Below are positions 42,906 through 52,570 of a DNA stretch of 64,000 bases, in pieces. The notes below the pieces were generated by a model. The model did not search any database. It saw only the letters and a list, made by a program, of their open reading frames with translations, and was not told the DNA's origin. Both the position numbers and the translations under genes were made by a program. How positions within the stretch are numbered: position 1 is the first letter of the stretch; each line of letters opens with the position of its first letter. This DNA is from Thermomonas sp. (GTDB lineage Bacteria; Pseudomonadota; Gammaproteobacteria; Xanthomonadales; Xanthomonadaceae), in the NCBI RefSeq assembly GCF_019104945.1, contig NZ_JAHRWW010000033.1, positions 1 to 64,000 of the forward strand. The letters are read 5' to 3'.

Positions 42906-44221
42906 TCGACACTACCCAACTTCATATCCCACAGCGCAGTAGTGACGAACTGCTACGCCTACGTCGCACGCACCTTAACCCGACCCTCAGTGTCGCCTAT
43001 TCCCAACCACTCAAAATTGTGCGCGGTGAAGGCACATGGCTTTACGACGACTCTGGGCAAGCCTATTTAGATATGGTGAACAACGTTTGCCACGTTGGCC
43101 ATTGCCACCCGCGCGTGGTGCGTGCAGGTAGCGAGCAGATGGCGATTTTGAATACCAATACCCGCTATCTACACGACAATCTTGTGGAATATGCGCTGCA
43201 CCTAACGGCCACCCTGCCCGCCCCGCTCTCCGTCGTATTTCTTACCAATTCCGGTACCGAAGCGAACGACCTTGCGCTGCGCCTTGCGCGTGCGCACACC
43301 GGCAACCGTGGCGTGGTTGTGCTCGATCACGCCTACCATGGCCACTCGCCTTCGATGATTGAGCTAAGCCCGTACAAGTTCAACGGTAAAGGTGGTGCCG
43401 GACAAAGCGCGCATGTTGCAGTCGCCCCCATGCCCGACACATATCGAGGCGAGATTCGTGACGCCTCCGATGCCGGGCAACGCTACGGCCAGCGGGTAGG
43501 CACGGCCATCCAAACACTGCAATCTAATGGCCACAAGCCTGCAGTGTTCTACGCCGAATCTCTGCTGGGTTGTGGCGGACAAATCATCCTTCCCCAAGGT
43601 TATCTTGCAGAAGCCTATGCGCAGGTGCGCGCCGCCGGAGGGCTATGCCTCGCGGATGAAGTGCAGGTAGGGTTTGGCCGCGTGGGTGACGCCATGTGGG
43701 CATTTGAAGCGCAGGGTGTTGTCCCTGACATCGTGACCCTAGGCAAACCTATTGGTAACGGCCACCCGATGGGCGCGGTGGTAACAACACCTGAAATTGC
43801 CGCCAGTTTCGTCACCGGCATGGAGTATTTCAACACGTTTGCAGGCAACCCCGTTTCATGCGCCATGGGGCTCGCTGTGCTCGAGGTGATTGAAGAAGAA
43901 CGGCTTCGCGAGAACGCATTACAGGTTGGAAATTTTATTATGGAAGGCCTGCGTGATTTACAAAACCGCTACAGCGGTATTGGCGAGGTTCGTGGACGTG
44001 GCCTATTTATCGGTGCAGAGTTCGTGGCCGATACCAACCAACGCCTGCCTGATGCAGCACGCGCCAAAGCGGTTGTAGAAGCAATGAAGGCCAAACACGT
44101 ACTTCTTTCTACCGATGGCCCCGATGACAACGTACTGAAGATCAAGCCACCGATTGTGTTTAGCCGCGCCAACGCTGAAGAGTTTCTAAGCAAGCTTGAT
44201 GCCGTATTAAAAACTCTATAA
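42902..44221 (+). CDS. Class III PLP enzyme of the AGXT2L type (probable O-phospho-amine phospho-lyase)
   Basis: The 439-residue product has the class III fold with [18 protein letters not shown], the DHAYHGHS loop, [19 protein letters not shown] (251-269) and K282 in [14 protein letters not shown]. These closely match human AGXT2L1/AGXT2L2, which are phospho-lyases acting on phosphoethanolamine or 5-phosphohydroxylysine rather than aminotransferases. The N-terminal [24 protein letters not shown] also fits. Coupling to a hydroxylysine-kinase-like gene favours a phosphorylate-then-eliminate pathway. A classical aminotransferase reaction cannot be excluded. Confidence 0.82.
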   Translation: MIDTTQLHIPQRSSDELLRLRRTHLNPTLSVAYSQPLKIVRGEGTWLYDDSGQAYLDMVNNVCHVGHCHPRVVRAGSEQMAILNTNTRYLHDNLVEYALHLTATLPAPLSVVFLTNSGTEANDLALRLARAHTGNRGVVVLDHAYHGHSPSMIELSPYKFNGKGGAGQSAHVAVAPMPDTYRGEIRDASDAGQRYGQRVGTAIQTLQSNGHKPAVFYAESLLGCGGQIILPQGYLAEAYAQVRAAGGLCLADEVQVGFGRVGDAMWAFEAQGVVPDIVTLGKPIGNGHPMGAVVTTPEIAASFVTGMEYFNTFAGNPVSCAMGLAVLEVIEEERLRENALQVGNFIMEGLRDLQNRYSGIGEVRGRGLFIGAEFVADTNQRLPDAARAKAVVEAMKAKHVLLSTDGPDDNVLKIKPPIVFSRANAEEFLSKLDAVLKTL

Positions 44222-44226
44222 GCAAC

Positions 44227-46629
44227 CTATAGCGCGACTGCCGGGTGCATATCGTCCAACAGTGAAAAGTGCAGGCTGTCCCAAGCCCCGCTATCGGCCA
44301 GCGCCGTCAATTCATGACGCCCTGGCTCATTAAACTCCCGCGTAAAAACACGCGCGCTTTCAGTTTCACCAATCCAGCGCCCATCGAGCAGCCATTGCAC
44401 GCGCGTGCTTGCACCTAACGCACGTAGCGATAGCACCACTCCACCTGTTTGGTTGGGCGGGCGCACCAACGTCACGCCATCATTAAGCCCCGCAATTTGG
44501 ATGGTCTCAGTCGCCGCGCGGCTATCGGCCTTACAGTCTTCTGCAAGCGCAGGAAGCACAGCATTATTCCGCCACGTGCTAGGTAACCACGGCATGGTTA
44601 ACGCTGGCCAGCGTGCAATGCTCCGCTGTTGCGGCACATGCGGTAGGCGACATTCTGCAGACAAGCGCCGCCCGCTGCGGGCGTCAACGGAAAACACCTC
44701 AATGCCTGCGCTCCACAACCGCGCCTGTCGTTCTGCAAAAGTGGGCGGCAAATTGTCATCCAAAACCCAAGCGGGCATTCGCTTCACACAAAGTTCCGGA
44801 GGCTGCGCATTGGCAGCAGTACCAAGCGGCCAACAAATATCCACCTGCGTCACGCTCTTCGGCCTTGCAATACGCGCAGGATCATTCGGCTGGTGCGGCA
44901 GGCTATCAATAATTTCAAACATCAACGGTAGCGCCGTCACGGCGCCGTACTGACCCGGTAACGGTGTTCCATCCGGACGCCCTACCCACACGCCCACGCT
45001 ATAGCGCGGTGTTGCGCCCACTGCCCAAGCGTCACGAAAGCCGTAACTTGTTCCTGTTTTCCAAGCCACCTGCGCACGCTGTTGATTGGAGAACATACCT
45101 TCGCGCTCACCGGGCCGAGGGGCTTCAGCGAGCATCTCGCGCACGATCCAAGCCGCACCTGGTGAAAGTAGTCGGCGTTCGGTTTTCGGAGACGCGGGTG
45201 TATAGCGAACGCGCCCAGCAGTGCCGCCACGTTGTAGCGCTGCAAACGCTCCTACGACATCTTCAAGGCGCGCCCCCGTGCCACCAAGAATGAGCGATAA
45301 ATTCGGCGCTGCACCTTGCGGAAATTTCAGCGCAAGACCGGCATGCTCTAACCGTGTTGCAAAACGTACAGGGCCAACACGCTCAAGCAAATCAACCGCC
45401 GGAACATTCACCGAGAGGCGCAGTGCTTCGGCCGCACCAATAGGGCCATTAAACGCACTATCAAAATTACTCGGCCGGTAGCCATCAAACGACTGTGGCG
45501 CATCCACTAGCAAACTCTCTGAATGAATCAAGCCGTCGTCTAACGCCATGCCGTACAAAAATGGTTTAAGGGTAGAACCTGGGGAGCGATTCGCCTGCAC
45601 CATATCCACATGTCCAAGCCGCTCTTTATCCGCAAACACCACTGAACCGATATAGGCGCGCGCTTCCATATCTGCGTTATCCACCACCAGTACCGCCGCA
45701 GAAGTACGCGATGGCAAGTTCGAGAAATAACTGGCCACGCGCTCCTCCAAGGCACGCTGTAACCCGATGTCGAGTGTGGACACAATTCGCTGCTGATGAG
45801 GCTGCGCGCTATGCAGGCGCCGCGCTAACAGGGGCGCAATAAGCGGTTGCTGAAGATGGCGTGTCACAACGGTTTCAATACGCGCATCCTCCACCTGTGC
45901 CGATGTCCAAACCTTGCGCGTCTTCATTCGCTGTAGAAGTTTGTTCCGCGCGGCCTGCGCAGCTTCCGGGTGTCGGTCTGGACGTAGGCGGCTGGGGGAC
46001 TGCGGCAATACGGCAAGCAGAGCCGCTTCTGCATGCGAGAGTTTGGCGGCAGGCTTGCCTAAATAAGCCCAACTGGCGGCCTCGACGCCTTCAATGGTTC
46101 CACCAAAAGGAGCGCGCTGCAGATAGAGCGTGAGTATCTCGCGCTTTGAGAGATGCGCTTCAAGCTGCAGTGCGCGCAGTACCTGTCGTAGCTTACCCGG
46201 TGCGCTGCGCGTGCGTCGCCCTTGCAGGTGAGGGTCGATCATTCGCGCCACTTGCATCGTGAGCGTCGAACCACCCGAAACGATATGTCGATGACCCACA
46301 AGCTGCAAACTGGCGCGCAGCATGGCTACCGGGTTAACTCCTGGGTGCCACCAGTACCAACGATCCTCATACCCCAAAAGTGCCTGCAGATATAAAGGCG
46401 AGACCTGTTCCATTGTTGTTGGATAGCGCCACACACCACGCGCATCGGCAAACGCGCGTAGCGGCGTGCCGTCACGCGCAACAACGACAGTCGCAACATC
46501 TTTGCGCTTGGGGAGCGGCAACGGGAAGGCCCAATCAAGTATCAGCAACAATGCGAGCATTGCTGCCAGCCCCAAGCGTAGCCCCACAAAGCACCGTCTC
46601 CTAAAAGCAGGAGACAGGTACTGCGTCAC
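44227..46629 (-). CDS. pbpC: Penicillin-binding protein 1C
   Basis: The 800-residue protein probably starts at the GTG at 46629, overlapping the stop of the alpha-2-macroglobulin gene (GTGA). It has an N-terminal membrane anchor (LGLAAMLALLLILDWAFP), a GT51 glycosyltransferase domain (ALLGYEDRWYWWHPGVNP; GGSTLTMQVARM), and a transpeptidase domain with S352 in SPGSTLKPF and WKTGTSYGF. The C-terminal BiPBP_C domain contains GVVLSLRALGASTRVQWLLDG. PbpC and the YfhM-type macroglobulin are a known conserved pair, proposed to repair and protect the cell envelope. Confidence 0.96.
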   Translation of the reverse strand: MTQYLSPAFRRRCFVGLRLGLAAMLALLLILDWAFPLPLPKRKDVATVVVARDGTPLRAFADARGVWRYPTTMEQVSPLYLQALLGYEDRWYWWHPGVNPVAMLRASLQLVGHRHIVSGGSTLTMQVARMIDPHLQGRRTRSAPGKLRQVLRALQLEAHLSKREILTLYLQRAPFGGTIEGVEAASWAYLGKPAAKLSHAEAALLAVLPQSPSRLRPDRHPEAAQAARNKLLQRMKTRKVWTSAQVEDARIETVVTRHLQQPLIAPLLARRLHSAQPHQQRIVSTLDIGLQRALEERVASYFSNLPSRTSAAVLVVDNADMEARAYIGSVVFADKERLGHVDMVQANRSPGSTLKPFLYGMALDDGLIHSESLLVDAPQSFDGYRPSNFDSAFNGPIGAAEALRLSVNVPAVDLLERVGPVRFATRLEHAGLALKFPQGAAPNLSLILGGTGARLEDVVGAFAALQRGGTAGRVRYTPASPKTERRLLSPGAAWIVREMLAEAPRPGEREGMFSNQQRAQVAWKTGTSYGFRDAWAVGATPRYSVGVWVGRPDGTPLPGQYGAVTALPLMFEIIDSLPHQPNDPARIARPKSVTQVDICWPLGTAANAQPPELCVKRMPAWVLDDNLPPTFAERQARLWSAGIEVFSVDARSGRRLSAECRLPHVPQQRSIARWPALTMPWLPSTWRNNAVLPALAEDCKADSRAATETIQIAGLNDGVTLVRPPNQTGGVVLSLRALGASTRVQWLLDGRWIGETESARVFTREFNEPGRHELTALADSGAWDSLHFSLLDDMHPAVAL

Positions 46630-49600
46630 GGCTGCACCACAGTTATTCGTTCTGGAACGGCTTTACCCACCCCGCGGAGCGTCGGTTGATACATATCCTC
46701 GAGCAAAGGCGGAGGCACCGTATAGCTACCGGGCGTCACCGCACGCACCAAATAAAACACATTGGCCGTTGAGCCCGCATCCAAACTCACTGCAGCTACG
46801 TAGCGATCATCACGAAACTCTTCATGGCGCACTTTTGCGGCGCTATTACGGTCGCTAATCTCGATGCCCTCCACACTTACATCAGCCCACTGTTTCGCAT
46901 CAGACAGATTGAAATTTTCAATCTCAAGCCCTGCTGGGAGCAAGTCTGTGAGCAGGGCATCGGGCATATCACGGTCTGCGCGCATCGAAACGCGCACGAT
47001 AAGCGCCTCACCTTCTTTCAAAGGCTGCGGCGTCCAAGGCTTGCCGTCCGTGGTGTACAGGGTGCGCTCTACTTTAACCACCCTAAAGTCCTCTACGGGT
47101 GCTTTACGCGGAACCCCGGCCACATCCAAACTTGCATAGAACGGCCCCTGACCACTTGGTACAAAGCGCATCCCTTTCTCCAGCGCCGCGTAGTCAAGCT
47201 CTTTCGAAAAACTCTTGGCTGCCGCAATCACGCTGGCGGCTCCGTTTTGTGTCAACGTTCCACTGATCAATTTCTTTTGATCCACAAGCAGTGCTTTACC
47301 CAAACGTGCCAACGCAATTTGCTCTTGCGTACTTAACCAGAACCACGGCGATGCGCGGCGACGTGCGTCCAGCTCAAGCCCAAGCTCAACCACCTTTGCA
47401 TCAAAACTAGGCTTGGAATAACCACGCTCGTGCGTCATCGCCACCATCAGCGCAGAATCACGCAGCGGCGTGCTGTAATCACCTAACCAGCCCTGCCTAT
47501 CGCCCTTGAAAGCAAAGCCTTCTGCAATCGCATGTTCACCGCGCTTTTTATCACCTTGCATGGCCAATGCAAGGCCGAGGCGCACCAGCGGAAGCCCGCT
47601 AAGCGTTTGCTTACGATCATTGTCATACAGTGCGCGCAGCGTTCCTAATGGCGCACGATTGACGCGTGCCAACACATAACCGGCATAGGCCTGGTATGAG
47701 AACTTCAGGTATTGGCGATGATTGCGTCCGTAGAACTCATTGCTTCCAGACAGCAAATCATCATTTAACCGCTGCAAGGCTTTTTGCAGCACTGTATCGG
47801 GAACGGCAAAACCAGCATCACGTGCATCGAGCAGGTATTCAACGATATAGGGTGTGAGCAACGGATCTATATCGCTATCGCTCCCCCATACCGAGAAATG
47901 CCCATTCCCTACTTGCATTGCAGACAGCCGCCCCAATGCGCCTTCCATTCGCGTGCGGCGCTTGGCTGCATTCAAGCCTTCTACACCAAACCGCTGCGCC
48001 GTTTCCGCATCCAATGTCAGTGCCGCATAGCCTTTGCTGGTGGTTTGTTCAGCGCAGCCATAGGGATAGTCCAGCGCGCCCTTCAGCGCGGCTCCAAATG
48101 GAATGGGCGGCAGCGGGCTCACCAACATCCGTGCCCGCACCGACCCTGTGATCAAACCGTCGGCAAAATCAGCATTCATACTGACGGCCGCACCATCTCC
48201 CGCCACCTGCGTCTGCGAGCGCAATACCGAAGGCCACGCCGGGCGCACCGGTAGGTCGTACTTGCGATCTACACGATACATTGCGCTATCGACGCGTACC
48301 CGTACTTGCGCAACACCAAAGCCCTCTAACGCCGTTAGCGGGAAGCTCTGCGTGGACTTAGCTCCCGCCGTAAGCGTCAGCGTTCGTGTGGCATCTGCAA
48401 TAACGGCAGGCCCAATGCCATCCAGCTTCACTTTGAACTCGCCGTTCTTGCCGGTGAAATTGGTGACATCCAGCGTTACCGTCCCTTTATCGCCTGGCGC
48501 CATCACACGCGGCATGCTGATCTCCGCCACCACCGGCGCACGCACTATGGTTTCAGTATCCGCCTGCCCATAGCGCGTATCCGAATACACCAGTGCTGAA
48601 ACGCGCAGCGTACCGTTGAAGTCGGGCACATTGAGCGCCAGCGCCGCATTCCCTTTGGCGTCTAGCTGCACGGGGCCAGAGAACACATCCACGGTTTGCA
48701 CACGCGCAGTCGGGCGCCGCGCCTGCGGCAGCGCAGCCAACGCCATATCACCACCAAAACGCAGCTTCGCCGTACTGCCCTCATAGCTTTCGATGATGCG
48801 TCCGTAGATGTCATAGGCATCAATGCCCAGCCTGCGCTGCGCAAAGAAATAGGAGGCCGCATTGGGTACTGGGAAGCGGGTGATATTCAAAATCCCGACA
48901 TCCACCGCCGATACAGTTGCCCAAGCGCGCTGCCCCGCCAACTGCGGCGCACTTAGGCTTATCTGCAGCGGTTTTTCTGGCAGCACCTGTTTGGCCACCT
49001 TCAAACTTACAGGAGCCACTCGATCACGCCGATCCATCGGCACAAACACTTCGCCCACCGCGCGTGCAGGTGTAATTTTGCTGGCCGCGCTGCCGCCGCG
49101 AAACACAAGCGCTGTGACATAAATATCGTGGCGCTCCCAGTCTTGGGTCACCGGGATTTCCACCACGCTTCCTGCTTTCACGTCCACCGACTTCACAAAG
49201 AGCAAGCGGTCGCTTTCCACCATCACCAGCCCCTCTCCCGCATGCGGCGGGGTGAGCGTGAGCTTGAGTTTATCCCCTGCGCGATACGCGGTTTTATCCA
49301 GCGCCAGCTTGACCTTATCCGGCCGGGCATCAAGACCGCGATTTTCGTCATTCCAGCTCCACCCTGCACGGAACGGATAACGCATGGTGAGCTTGGTTGA
49401 AGGGTCTGTAACCTCGATACGGTAATCGCCCCACTCTACCGGCACATTGAAACGCGTTGCCACCGTGCCGACGTCATACGTTTGCGCCTGCACATCTTCG
49501 TAGCGTCGCGTAAAGTCATAGCTCCAACCACTACTATCGTCGTGGACCCAGCGGTAATCCCGAATTTCACGCACGAGCTTGACGCGCAGCCCTTTCGCAG

Positions 49601-51560
49601 GCTTCGGCTTGCCATCGCTGCCATAGCGCAGCAGTTCAAACCCTGCACTGGAGTTGGCATTTGCTCCATCGGCATCATTGAATAACGGGCGCACACCCAC
49701 CAAGGCATCGGCAGGCCAGAGCGTCTGCATCAAGCTGCGGTTGATCGTGCGACCACCTGTCTCATACAGGCTACCGGCAACGATGACTTTTATCGGCGTA
49801 TCGTTTTTTACTTCCTCCGGCAGCGCAATATCTTGCCGAAGCTCACCACGCGCATTGAGTTTGACATCCAGCACGTCACTGGCTTGCTTCGGTAAGCTGA
49901 TCGTCGGGTCACCGAAGAACCAACCCTTTAGGTTTTCCAACGGATGCTGATCAACGACCACGGCCAACTTAGCCGTAAACCGATTTCCGTCAGCAGGCGC
50001 GCCATACAAATAAGCTCCTTTCGCCACAAGCCGCAACGGCTTTCCTGGGCGCAGCAGCGCATCGGCAGCCGCTAAATCCAGTTTCATGCGCTCGGGTAAA
50101 AACTCTTCAATGCGCAGCACCATCCCCTGTACCGACTCTTTACTGGCCGGGTCGGTGCGGAACTCTACCTGCCAACGCCCCGTGGGCGCCTCTGTCGGGA
50201 TCGTTTTTTCGAATTGGAAATACCCTTGCGCCTTGGGCTCAATTTTTGTTTCGACAAATGTTTTACCGTCCGGCTGTTTTAGCCGAACAAAGAGCGATTG
50301 GCTTTTTCCGTCTTTCGCAACAATCGGCTTACCATCCATATCGCGCAGTAGTGCTGAGACACGCACCGTTTCACCCGGCCGGTACAAATCCCGGCCCGAC
50401 CACGCAAACACGTCAAACCAAGTCTGCTTTCGGCCTTCAACGGCAAACTCAGAAAGGTCCAGTGCAGGCTGATTGAACGGCAACAGGCTCATGTCTTTAC
50501 CGCGCAGCGCCATGAGCACATGCGCCGCGTCTAAGGTGTAATTGAGCAAGGCATTGCCGTTACCGTCTGTTTTACTTTTGAAGATCACCTGACCGCGGGC
50601 ATCCAGCACTTTGAGCTCCACCCCACCCAAACCCTCGCCATTGGCAAGAGATGCCGTGTGTACAAATAGCTTGTCTTTATACGCGCGCGCGTGCAGGCCA
50701 ATATCGCTTACCATGAACCATGCAACATCAAACTCACTTTTGAAGCTGCCGGTTTTTTTCATCACCGCAAAATACAGGCCAGGCTTTTGCAGTTCTGTAA
50801 TGTCTTGCAATGGCAAATAGGTCAGCACGCGCTCATTGCGCGCGCCACCCAACACGAAACGGTTGACGTATACAGGTTCGGCTAATTTCGAGAGGGGCGA
50901 ACGGCTATCTTCCTCGTCTTCGTCATACCACGAAGGGTCGAGCTCCCAGCTACTGCGCCGCCCGTTGCGCTGGTATTCGGCAAAAAACTTAGGCAATGCC
51001 GAGTCGCGCACGCGCAAAAATTCAACGTCCACTTCATCGACATTCACCGATACCACCGGCAAGCCGCGTGACTCCTTCGCAGGAATGACGCTTCCCTGCG
51101 AGGCAAACCCAACAGTTGGCTCCAGTTCGCCGGTAAAGACTTTGAGCTCAACGTCCTTACCCAATGTACTGCCATCTGCGGCAGTCAGCGTAGAGGAAAT
51201 TTTCAGCGTGTAGGTTTGATTGGCTTCCACATAGGGAAAGCGCAGCACTGTGCCTTTTTCATTCAGTGCCCAGCCGCTTTGCCCGTCGCCCTTGGCATCA
51301 ATGGTGAGCAGCTTATCGAACTCTTGCGTGCCCACCAGAGGGCGTGAAAACTCCACCGCTACCGCGAGCCCGTCCGGGCGCTGATCGGGGTAGGCGCGCA
51401 GCACCACAAACCCCTTAACCGCTTCGCGCTGCGCCTGAATAGCCTCGCCGCCGGCAACAGGAATATCGCCGCCTACGTTACGCTGACACCCCACAAGCGT
51501 GGCAAGCGAAAACGCTACCACCAGCCACGCGACCATCCAAAAAGAATTTACCCCTTTCAT
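46626..51560 (-). CDS. yfhM: Bacterial alpha-2-macroglobulin lipoprotein (YfhM type, thioester-containing)
   Basis: From the ATG at 51560 the product is 1644 residues with a lipoprotein signal ending LVGC. It contains repeated MG-type beta domains, including GRDLYRPGETVRVSALLRD, then the thioester motif YPYGCAEQTT with the cysteine near residue 1169. After it come the alpha-helical thioester domain (GNGHFSVWGSDSDIDPLLTPY) and a C-terminal receptor-like domain. Bacterial macroglobulins trap external proteases in the periplasm. The thioester links to the attacker after bait cleavage. Its stop overlaps the start of pbpC. Confidence 0.96.
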   Translation of the reverse strand: MKGVNSFWMVAWLVVAFSLATLVGCQRNVGGDIPVAGGEAIQAQREAVKGFVVLRAYPDQRPDGLAVAVEFSRPLVGTQEFDKLLTIDAKGDGQSGWALNEKGTVLRFPYVEANQTYTLKISSTLTAADGSTLGKDVELKVFTGELEPTVGFASQGSVIPAKESRGLPVVSVNVDEVDVEFLRVRDSALPKFFAEYQRNGRRSSWELDPSWYDEDEEDSRSPLSKLAEPVYVNRFVLGGARNERVLTYLPLQDITELQKPGLYFAVMKKTGSFKSEFDVAWFMVSDIGLHARAYKDKLFVHTASLANGEGLGGVELKVLDARGQVIFKSKTDGNGNALLNYTLDAAHVLMALRGKDMSLLPFNQPALDLSEFAVEGRKQTWFDVFAWSGRDLYRPGETVRVSALLRDMDGKPIVAKDGKSQSLFVRLKQPDGKTFVETKIEPKAQGYFQFEKTIPTEAPTGRWQVEFRTDPASKESVQGMVLRIEEFLPERMKLDLAAADALLRPGKPLRLVAKGAYLYGAPADGNRFTAKLAVVVDQHPLENLKGWFFGDPTISLPKQASDVLDVKLNARGELRQDIALPEEVKNDTPIKVIVAGSLYETGGRTINRSLMQTLWPADALVGVRPLFNDADGANANSSAGFELLRYGSDGKPKPAKGLRVKLVREIRDYRWVHDDSSGWSYDFTRRYEDVQAQTYDVGTVATRFNVPVEWGDYRIEVTDPSTKLTMRYPFRAGWSWNDENRGLDARPDKVKLALDKTAYRAGDKLKLTLTPPHAGEGLVMVESDRLLFVKSVDVKAGSVVEIPVTQDWERHDIYVTALVFRGGSAASKITPARAVGEVFVPMDRRDRVAPVSLKVAKQVLPEKPLQISLSAPQLAGQRAWATVSAVDVGILNITRFPVPNAASYFFAQRRLGIDAYDIYGRIIESYEGSTAKLRFGGDMALAALPQARRPTARVQTVDVFSGPVQLDAKGNAALALNVPDFNGTLRVSALVYSDTRYGQADTETIVRAPVVAEISMPRVMAPGDKGTVTLDVTNFTGKNGEFKVKLDGIGPAVIADATRTLTLTAGAKSTQSFPLTALEGFGVAQVRVRVDSAMYRVDRKYDLPVRPAWPSVLRSQTQVAGDGAAVSMNADFADGLITGSVRARMLVSPLPPIPFGAALKGALDYPYGCAEQTTSKGYAALTLDAETAQRFGVEGLNAAKRRTRMEGALGRLSAMQVGNGHFSVWGSDSDIDPLLTPYIVEYLLDARDAGFAVPDTVLQKALQRLNDDLLSGSNEFYGRNHRQYLKFSYQAYAGYVLARVNRAPLGTLRALYDNDRKQTLSGLPLVRLGLALAMQGDKKRGEHAIAEGFAFKGDRQGWLGDYSTPLRDSALMVAMTHERGYSKPSFDAKVVELGLELDARRRASPWFWLSTQEQIALARLGKALLVDQKKLISGTLTQNGAASVIAAAKSFSKELDYAALEKGMRFVPSGQGPFYASLDVAGVPRKAPVEDFRVVKVERTLYTTDGKPWTPQPLKEGEALIVRVSMRADRDMPDALLTDLLPAGLEIENFNLSDAKQWADVSVEGIEISDRNSAAKVRHEEFRDDRYVAAVSLDAGSTANVFYLVRAVTPGSYTVPPPLLEDMYQPTLRGVGKAVPERITVVQP

Positions 51561-51632
51561 ACGCGCCATCTAGGATCCATCCCACAATGAAGTTCCCCAA
51601 GTATGACGCAGAAAACGGGAAAAACAGGACGC

Positions 51633-52544
51633 CTAGGTCTCCACCACGCCCATTTCATCCAGAGCACGATGCATTAGCTCGCGCACCGCGCCGCTGAGCG
51701 TCTCATTATCCAGCGCGTGGCGAATGGTTGCTTCTACCAGTCCAATATGGGTGCCGCAGTCAAAACGTGTCCCACGGAAGCGGAAAGCATCGACACGCTC
51801 TTGCTGCAGCAGCGCCGCAATGGCGTCGGTCAGTTGAATTTCACCGCCGCTGCCTTTTTGCGTCTGCTCCAGCAAATCAAAAATAGCGGGTGTTAACACA
51901 TAGCGCCCAACGACCGCCAAATTACTGGGTGCGTCCGCAGGCTTTGGCTTTTCAACGATCTGCTGAATCCGGCCGGCTTGGCCCTCAAATGCATCGGTTG
52001 CCACAATGCCGTAACTGCCGGTCTGCGCATGTGGAACGTCTTGAACAGCCACCGCGCTTCCGCCCGTTTTCTGCACATGATCGGCCATCTGCTTGAGCGC
52101 GCCATCGCCACGGCTCCAAATCAGGTCATCGGGAAGCAGTACCGCAAAAGGCTCATCGCCGACAACCGGCTTCGCGCACAGCACCGCATGCCCCAACCCC
52201 AATGCCTCGGCTTGGGTCACAAACACCGCACGCACGCCTTCCGGCAATACGTTCCGAATCAGCTCAAGTTGTTCGGACTTACCCGCCTTCTCAAGCTTTT
52301 GCTCCAGCTCGTAGGCCTTGTCAAAATAATCAGCCACCGCGTGTTTGTAGCGGTTTGTCACAAAGATCAGCGTATCGCAACCGGCCGCAACGGCTTCATC
52401 TACCGCGTACTGGATCAGCGGCCGATCTACAACCGGAAGCATTTCTTTCGGCACAGTTTTGGTGGCAGGAAGAAACCGCGTACCTAAACCGGCGACGGGG
52501 AATACGGCTTTGCGAATGCGTTGATGAGTTGCTGTCATTTCCAT
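51633..52544 (-). CDS. galU: UTP-glucose-1-phosphate uridylyltransferase
   Basis: The 303-residue enzyme forms UDP-glucose. Signature residues are AVFPVAGLGTRFLPATKT with KEMLPVVDRPLIQYAVDEA, then FAVLLPDDLI and the C-terminal EIQLTDAIAALL and FDCGTHIGLVEA. It follows a polysaccharide-type gene pair on the same strand (WecA-like transferase and membrane dehydratase), so it probably supplies precursor for O-antigen or capsule. Confidence 0.97.
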   Translation of the reverse strand: MEMTATHQRIRKAVFPVAGLGTRFLPATKTVPKEMLPVVDRPLIQYAVDEAVAAGCDTLIFVTNRYKHAVADYFDKAYELEQKLEKAGKSEQLELIRNVLPEGVRAVFVTQAEALGLGHAVLCAKPVVGDEPFAVLLPDDLIWSRGDGALKQMADHVQKTGGSAVAVQDVPHAQTGSYGIVATDAFEGQAGRIQQIVEKPKPADAPSNLAVVGRYVLTPAIFDLLEQTQKGSGGEIQLTDAIAALLQQERVDAFRFRGTRFDCGTHIGLVEATIRHALDNETLSGAVRELMHRALDEMGVVET

Positions 52545-52570
52545 CTGACTCGTGATTATTGCTTCTAAGG

